Source of the DNA: Mycobacterium sp.
GTDB lineage: Bacteria > Actinomycetota > Actinomycetes > Mycobacteriales > Mycobacteriaceae
Length of the DNA stretch: 53,173 nt
Reading direction: 5' to 3'
Assembly (NCBI GenBank): GCA_025963195.1
Contig: JAOPVF010000368.1
Coordinates: 1-53,173, forward strand
In this document: piece by piece, positions 47,445-53,173 of the stretch
How the letters are laid out: each line of letters begins with the position of its first letter
Numbering within the stretch: position 1 is the stretch's first letter
The notes under the pieces: model-generated
What the model was told of the DNA's origin: nothing
The model's input: the letters and a program-made list of their open reading frames with translations, nothing else
Databases searched by the model: none
Program-made: the position numbers and the translations under genes

Positions 47445-47457
47445 TGAACACCGTTCA
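47445..47457. promoter_or_regulatory. perfect BioQ-type box TGAACACCGTTCA between bioA and bioF
   Basis: perfect 5-3-5 palindrome that includes the bioA stop codon. Confidence 0.8.
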
Positions 47458-48771
47458 GGTTAGTGCACGAGCAACGCCGACCATCGCGGAGGTGATCCGA
47501 CCGACCTCGTCGGGCGTGCACACGTAGGGCGGCATGGCGTAGACGAGGTTGCGGAACGGGCGCAGCCACACCCGGTGCTGCAACGCGGTCGCCGTCGCCA
47601 CCGCCATGTCGACGGGCCGTTGCATCTCGATCACCCCGATCCCGCCGAGGACGCGAACGTCGGCGACGCCGGCCATCGAGCGCGCCGGAGCCAGTCCGTC
47701 GGTGAGGCCGGCCTCGATGGTGGCGACCGTGGATCGCCAGTCCTGGCCGAGCAGAAGTTCGATCGATGCGACCGACACCGCGCACGCCAACGCGTTGGCC
47801 ATGAAGGTGGGGCCGTGCATCAGCGCACCCGATTCGCCGGAACTGATCGTGCCGGCGACCTCGGTGCTGCACAGCGTCGCGGCGAGCGTGACGTACCCGC
47901 CCGTCATGGCCTTGCCGACACACATGATGTCCGGGCTCACCCCCGCGTGGTCGGCGGCGAACAGCTCACCGGTGCGGCCGAAGCCGGTGGCGATCTCGTC
48001 GAAGATCAGCAGCACGTCTTGCCGCGTGCAGGCGGCCCGCAGATCCGAAAGATATCGCGGATCGTGGAAGCGCATGCCCCCGGCGCCCTGCACCACGGGC
48101 TCGACGATGACGGCAGCGAGTTCGTGGGCGTGTTCGGCGAGCTGGCGCTCGAACGCCGCGCTGTATGCCGGGTCGTAGACGCTCGGCACCTGCGGCGCGA
48201 AGACCTGGTGAGCCAACACCGAATGATCCTCGGAGGCCCAGAGCTCGTGCATCCCGCCGTCCGGATCGCACACGCTCATCGGGGTGAAGGTGTCGCCGTG
48301 ATATCCCCCGCGCCAGGTCATCAACCGGTGCTTGCCGTCCCGGCCCCGGCTGCGTTGGTACTGCAGCGCCATCTTGACCGCCACCTCGACGGACACCGAG
48401 CCGGAGTCGCTGAAGAACACCGTGTCCAGACCGTCGGGGGTGATCTCGACCAGCAGCTGGGCCAGCCGCGCTGCCGGCTCGTGGGTCAGCCCGCCGAACA
48501 TCACGTGATTCATCCTGGCGAGCTGTCCGGTGAGCGCGGCATCCAGCGTCGGGTTGCCGTGGCCGTGGATCGCCGTCCACCACGAGCTCATCGCGTCGAT
48601 CACCTCGACGGGTCGGTCGTCGCCACCGGCCGGTTCGATGACCGTCAGCCAAACACCGCGCGCACCGACGGCCACCACCGGAGGCAGGGCGCCGGCGCCG
48701 ATCGCGCTGTACGGATGCCACACGTGGGTGGCGTCGATCGCTCTGATCTCGGCGGGCGTCAACGCAGGCAC
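47455..48771 (-). CDS. bioA: adenosylmethionine-8-amino-7-oxononanoate aminotransferase
   Basis: [51 protein letters not shown]; alternative GTG at 48792. Confidence 0.95.
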   Translation of the reverse strand: MPALTPAEIRAIDATHVWHPYSAIGAGALPPVVAVGARGVWLTVIEPAGGDDRPVEVIDAMSSWWTAIHGHGNPTLDAALTGQLARMNHVMFGGLTHEPAARLAQLLVEITPDGLDTVFFSDSGSVSVEVAVKMALQYQRSRGRDGKHRLMTWRGGYHGDTFTPMSVCDPDGGMHELWASEDHSVLAHQVFAPQVPSVYDPAYSAAFERQLAEHAHELAAVIVEPVVQGAGGMRFHDPRYLSDLRAACTRQDVLLIFDEIATGFGRTGELFAADHAGVSPDIMCVGKAMTGGYVTLAATLCSTEVAGTISSGESGALMHGPTFMANALACAVSVASIELLLGQDWRSTVATIEAGLTDGLAPARSMAGVADVRVLGGIGVIEMQRPVDMAVATATALQHRVWLRPFRNLVYAMPPYVCTPDEVGRITSAMVGVARALT

Positions 48772-48783
48772 GGGTTCATCCTC

Positions 48784-48802
48784 TCTTCGCACGAGCGCTC
48801 AT
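48784..48802 (-). repeat. dispersed 19-mer copy 2 (ATGAGCGCTCGTGCGAAGA on minus strand)
   Basis: 18/19 identical to 27024..27042. Confidence 0.7.
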
Positions 48803-48848
48803 TGCAAAACGCGAACGGTCCCACGGTTAGGTAGATTGACCGTCGACC

Positions 48849-51071
48849 ATGATGACCCTCGCCCCACCCCGGTCGGCGTCCTCCGCCGATACCGGTACAC
48901 CACGCAGCGCCGTCATGGGCACCCGCAAGTCGGGTTTCTACCGGCACGATCTCGACGGCCTCCGCGGCATCGCGATCGCGCTCGTCGCCGCGTTCCACAT
49001 CTGGTTCGGTCGCGTCTCCGGGGGCGTCGACGTCTTCCTCGCCCTTTCCGGCTTCTTCTTCGGCGGGCGCCTGCTGCGCGCGGCGCTGACACCGACGGCG
49101 TCGTTGGCCCCGGGGCCCGAGGTGATGCGGCTGGTGCGACGGCTACTGCCCGCGCTCGTCGTCGTGCTCGCGGCGTCCGCGGTCCTGACCATCCTGGTGC
49201 AGCCCGAAACGCGCTGGGAGACGTTCGCCGACCAGAGCCTGGCCAGCCTCGGCTACTACCAGAACTGGGAATTGGCAAGCACCGCATCGGATTACCTGCG
49301 CGCCGGCGAGGCCGTCAGCCCGCTGCAGCACATCTGGTCGATGTCGGTGCAGGGCCAGTTCTACATCGCCTTCCTCGTACTGATCTTCGGGTTCGCCGCC
49401 CTGTTTCGCCGCCGGCTCGGCAAGTACACCAGGCCCGCGCTGATCGTGCTCCTGAGCGCGCTGACGATCGCCTCCTTCTGGTACGCGATCATCGCCCACG
49501 GCGCCGATCAGGCCACCGCCTACTACAACAGCTTCGCCAGGGGCTGGGAGCTTCTGCTCGGCGCTCTGGTCGGCGCGCTGGTTCCGTACGTGAAGTGGCC
49601 GATGTGGTTGCGCACGACGGTGGCCTTCGTCGCGCTGGCGGCGATCCTGTCCTGCGGTGCGCTCATCGATGGCGTCAAGGAGTTCCCAGGGCCGTGGGCG
49701 CTCGTTCCGGTCGGCGCCGCGATCCTGTTCATCCTCAGCGGCGCCAACCGAGTGGCCGACCCGCATCTCACAGGTCTCGACGGCCGGTTGCCCGCACCGA
49801 ACCGGCTGCTGGCCACCGCGCCCTTCGTGTCGCTCGGCGCGATGGCGTATTCGCTCTACCTGTGGCACTGGCCGCTGCTGATCTTCTGGCTGGCCTACAG
49901 CGGACACTCCGAGGCCACCTTCACCGACGGTGCGGGGATCCTGCTCGTCTCCGGCCTGCTCGCCTGGCTGACCACCCGCTACGTCGAGAACCCGCTGCGC
50001 TACAAGTCCGTTGTTTCCCCCGTCGCTTCGCTCGCCCCAGCCACCGCCGCTCGTCCCGCCACGCCGAAACGGGCCGTCGGCGTCCCGCTGCGGGTGCGGC
50101 TGCGGCGCCCCACCATCGTCCTTGGTTCGATCGTCACGCTGCTTGGCGTCGCGCTGACCGCGACGTCCTTCACGTGGCGCGAGCACATGACGATCCAGCG
50201 GGCCAACGGAAAGGATCTGTCCGGTCTGTCGTCGCGCGACTATCCCGGCGCCCGCGCCCTGCTCAACAACGCCAAGGTGCCGAAGCTGCCGATGCGCCCG
50301 ACGGTGCTCGAGGCCAAGGACGACCTACCGCAGAGCACCACCGACGGCTGCATCGGCGACTTCGACTCCGTCGACGTGATCAACTGCACCTACGGCGACA
50401 AGGCGGCGACCCGCACCATCGCGCTGGCCGGTGGCTCCCACGCAGAGCACTGGATCACCGCCCTCGATCTGCTCGGCAGGATGCACCACTTCAAGGTCAC
50501 TACCTACCTGAAGATGGGCTGCCCGTTGACCACCGAGGAGAAACCCTTGGTGATGGGCGACAACCGGCCATACCCCAACTGCCGCGAGTGGAACGACAAG
50601 GTGATGCCCCGGCTGCTCTCCGACCATCCCGACTACGTGTTCACCACGTCGACCCGGCCGTGGAACATCAAGGACGGCGACGTCATGCCCGGCTTCTACA
50701 TCGGCATCTGGCAGGACTTCGCCGATGCCGGAATACCGGTCCTGGCCATGCGGGACACGCCGTGGTTGGTGCGAAACGGAAAGCCGTTCTTCCCGTCCGA
50801 CTGCCTGGCCAGCGGTGGCGACGCCATCTCCTGCGGCGTCAAGCGCTCTGAGGTACTGTCCGACCACAATCCGACCCTGGATTTCGTCGCGCAGTTCCCA
50901 CTGCTGAAACCGCTCGACATGAGCAACGCCGTGTGCCGCCAGGACTACTGCCGCGCCGTGGAGGGAAATGTGTTGTTGTACCACGATTCTCACCACATCT
51001 CCACTACCTACATGCGCACCATGACCAACGAGCTTGGCCGTCAGATCGCCGCCGCAACCGGCTGGTGGTGA
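48849..51071 (+). CDS. acyltransferase-3 / SGNH fusion (OatA-like)
   Basis: FYRHDLDGLRGIAIALVAAFHIWF, multi-TM domain, then ALAGGSHAEHW SGNH-like domain. Confidence 0.92.
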   Translation: MMTLAPPRSASSADTGTPRSAVMGTRKSGFYRHDLDGLRGIAIALVAAFHIWFGRVSGGVDVFLALSGFFFGGRLLRAALTPTASLAPGPEVMRLVRRLLPALVVVLAASAVLTILVQPETRWETFADQSLASLGYYQNWELASTASDYLRAGEAVSPLQHIWSMSVQGQFYIAFLVLIFGFAALFRRRLGKYTRPALIVLLSALTIASFWYAIIAHGADQATAYYNSFARGWELLLGALVGALVPYVKWPMWLRTTVAFVALAAILSCGALIDGVKEFPGPWALVPVGAAILFILSGANRVADPHLTGLDGRLPAPNRLLATAPFVSLGAMAYSLYLWHWPLLIFWLAYSGHSEATFTDGAGILLVSGLLAWLTTRYVENPLRYKSVVSPVASLAPATAARPATPKRAVGVPLRVRLRRPTIVLGSIVTLLGVALTATSFTWREHMTIQRANGKDLSGLSSRDYPGARALLNNAKVPKLPMRPTVLEAKDDLPQSTTDGCIGDFDSVDVINCTYGDKAATRTIALAGGSHAEHWITALDLLGRMHHFKVTTYLKMGCPLTTEEKPLVMGDNRPYPNCREWNDKVMPRLLSDHPDYVFTTSTRPWNIKDGDVMPGFYIGIWQDFADAGIPVLAMRDTPWLVRNGKPFFPSDCLASGGDAISCGVKRSEVLSDHNPTLDFVAQFPLLKPLDMSNAVCRQDYCRAVEGNVLLYHDSHHISTTYMRTMTNELGRQIAAATGWW

Positions 51072-51072
51072 G

Positions 51073-53173
51073 GTGGTGACGACCGTCTGGCCGGGGACTC
51101 CGTATCCGCTCGGTGCCACGTACGACGGTGCGGGCACCAAGTTCTCGCTGTTCTCCGAGGTAGCCGAGAAGGTCGAGTTGTGCCTGATCGCGAAGGACGG
51201 CACCGAGGAGCGCATCCCACTCGACGAGGTGGACGGCTACGTGTGGCACAGCTACCTGCCGACCGTCACGCCCGGGCAGCGCTACGGCTTCCGGGTCCAC
51301 GGGCCGTGGGATCCCTCGTCCGGTCATCGCTGCGATCCGAGCAAGCTGCTGCTCGATCCCTACGGCAAGTCCTTCCACGGCGCGTTCGAGTTCACCCAGG
51401 CGCTGTTCTCCTACGACCTGGAGGCCGACGATCTTGCCTCGGGCGGCAGCCCGCCGATGGTGGACTCGTTGGGGCACACCATGACCAGCGTCGTCATCAA
51501 CCCATTCTTCAACTGGGCCTCCGACCGCTCACCCAACACGCCGTACCACGAGACGGTGATCTACGAGGCGCACGTCAAGGGCATGACCCAGACCCATCCG
51601 GGCATCCCCGAGGCGCAACGCGGAACCTACGCCGGGCTGTCGCACCCGGTGATCATCGAGCACCTCAAGTCGCTCGGCGTGACGGCCATCGAGCTGATGC
51701 CGGTGCACCAGTTCCTGCACGATCACCGGCTGCTGGACCTGGGACTGCGAAACTACTGGGGCTACAACACCTTCGGGTTCTTCGCGCCGCACTATCAGTA
51801 CGCCGCCAATCAGAGCGCCGGTGGCGCCGTCGCCGAGTTCAAGACCATGGTCCGGTCATTCCACGAGGCGGGCATCGAGGTGATCCTCGACGTGGTCTAC
51901 AACCACACCGCGGAGGGCAACCACCTTGGCCCGACCATCAACTTCCGCGGCATCGACAACGCCGCCTACTACCGATTGCTCGACGGCGACGAGAAGTTGT
52001 ACAAGGACTTCACCGGGACCGGAAACAGCCTCAACGCCCGGCACCCGCACACGCTGCAGCTGATCATGGATTCGTTGCGGTACTGGGTGCTCGAGATGCA
52101 CGTCGACGGCTTCCGCTTCGACCTGGCATCCACGCTCGCCCGCGAGTTGCACGACGTCGACCGATTGAGCGCCTTCTTCGACCTGGTGCAGCAGGACCCC
52201 GTGGTGAGCCAGGTGAAGCTGATCGCCGAACCCTGGGACATCGGCGAGGGCGGATACCAGGTCGGCAACTTCCCAGGTTTGTGGACCGAGTGGAACGGGA
52301 AGTACCGGGACACCGTGCGCGACTACTGGCGGGGAGAACCCGCGACCCTAGGTGAATTTGCATCCCGTCTGACCGGGTCGTCGGACCTCTACGAGGCGAC
52401 GGGCCGCCGGCCGGGCGCCAGCATCAACTTCGTCACGTGCCACGACGGCTTCACGCTCAACGACCTGGTGTCCTACAACGAAAAGCACAACGAGGCCAAC
52501 GGCGAGGACAACCGAGACGGCGAGAGCCACAACCGGTCCTGGAACTGCGGCGTCGAGGGGCCCACCGACGACCAGGAGATCCTCACCCTGCGGGCACGCC
52601 AGATGCGCAACGTCCTTGCCACCCTGATGTTGTCCCAGGGCACGCCGATGATCAGTCACGGCGACGAGATCGGCCGCACCCAGGACGGCAACAACAACGT
52701 CTACTGCCAGGACTCCGAACTGTCCTGGATGGACTGGTCGTTGGCCGAGAAGAACGCCGACCTCGTCGAGTTCACGCGCAAGGCCGTCGAACTGCGCAGG
52801 AAACACCCCGTCTTCCGCAGGCGCCGTTTCTTCGAGGGTAAGCCGATCCGCACCGGCGATCAGGTCCGCGACATCGCCTGGCTGACCCCGGCGGGCGAGG
52901 AGATGACCCCGGAGGACTGGGGCCGGGCGCTGGACAAGTGCGTCGCGGTGTTCCTCAATGGCACGGCGATCCCCGAGCCGAACGCCCGCGGTGAGCGGGT
53001 GGTCGACGACTCGTTCCTGCTGTGCTTCAACGCCCATGGCAAGACGATCGACTTCGTGACTCCCGCAGGCGATTACGCCAACGAATGGACGGCCGTGCTG
53101 GACACCGCTAGCCCTGCGGGTGACACCGACCTGGTGATCAGCGCCGACGAGAAGATCACCGTGCAACCCCGTT
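51073..53173 (+). CDS. glgX: glycogen debranching enzyme GlgX/TreX, truncated by window end
   Basis: VVTTVWPGTPYPLGATYDGAGTKFSLFSE; YEAHVKGMTQTHPG; DGFRFDLAST; no stop before 53173. Confidence 0.93.
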   Translation, partial: MVTTVWPGTPYPLGATYDGAGTKFSLFSEVAEKVELCLIAKDGTEERIPLDEVDGYVWHSYLPTVTPGQRYGFRVHGPWDPSSGHRCDPSKLLLDPYGKSFHGAFEFTQALFSYDLEADDLASGGSPPMVDSLGHTMTSVVINPFFNWASDRSPNTPYHETVIYEAHVKGMTQTHPGIPEAQRGTYAGLSHPVIIEHLKSLGVTAIELMPVHQFLHDHRLLDLGLRNYWGYNTFGFFAPHYQYAANQSAGGAVAEFKTMVRSFHEAGIEVILDVVYNHTAEGNHLGPTINFRGIDNAAYYRLLDGDEKLYKDFTGTGNSLNARHPHTLQLIMDSLRYWVLEMHVDGFRFDLASTLARELHDVDRLSAFFDLVQQDPVVSQVKLIAEPWDIGEGGYQVGNFPGLWTEWNGKYRDTVRDYWRGEPATLGEFASRLTGSSDLYEATGRRPGASINFVTCHDGFTLNDLVSYNEKHNEANGEDNRDGESHNRSWNCGVEGPTDDQEILTLRARQMRNVLATLMLSQGTPMISHGDEIGRTQDGNNNVYCQDSELSWMDWSLAEKNADLVEFTRKAVELRRKHPVFRRRRFFEGKPIRTGDQVRDIAWLTPAGEEMTPEDWGRALDKCVAVFLNGTAIPEPNARGERVVDDSFLLCFNAHGKTIDFVTPAGDYANEWTAVLDTASPAGDTDLVISADEKITVQPR

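Noticed and set aside
45599-47923. 774-aa minus-strand ORF suggesting a BioD fusion
   Set aside because: Only 45599-46279 encodes BioD; the upstream part is out-of-frame over bioF and bioA.
48530-50851. 773-aa plus-strand ORF
   Set aside because: Out-of-frame shadow of the OatA-like gene (48849-51071), which carries real family motifs.

Overview
A 53 kb high-GC window with mycobacterial (Mycolicibacterium-like) gene content. It is mostly conserved core metabolism. In order: HdeD-like membrane protein; cydABDC (cytochrome bd oxidase and its ABC exporter); DUF4190 protein; DUF2156 membrane protein; tesB; pyk; gltD-gltB; DUF2752 and TM2 membrane proteins; a 13E12/DUF222-HNH remnant; lgt with a very long repetitive acidic tail; trpA-trpB-trpC-membrane protein-trpE; peroxiredoxin; a lone ABC ATPase; hisI-hisF-hisN-hisA-hisH-hisB-hisC-hisD; a split or frameshifted deazaflavin-dependent nitroreductase; LysE transporter; a multiply frameshifted CocE/NonD hydrolase pseudogene; a small membrane-anchored protein; nadC-nadB-nadA with a divergent NrtR-like Nudix regulator; lipase; DUF2567 protein, bsaP, bioB with a divergent TetR (BioQ-like); YjbR; 2'-5' RNA ligase-like; bioD-bioF-bioA; an OatA-like acyltransferase; and a partial glgX. 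I found no tRNA, rRNA, CRISPR array or intact mobile element. I saw no clear undescribed multigene system. The best candidates for follow-up are a 27-bp near-perfect palindrome before cydA, BioQ-type boxes including one over the bioA stop codon, an NrtR-type palindrome at nadA/nudR, an in-frame repeat expansion in the Lgt tail, a local cluster of frameshifts at 33.3-35.6 kb, and a dispersed 19-mer that extends HisF and sits in the bioA leader. Product names rest on reading translations by eye. No database search was run.
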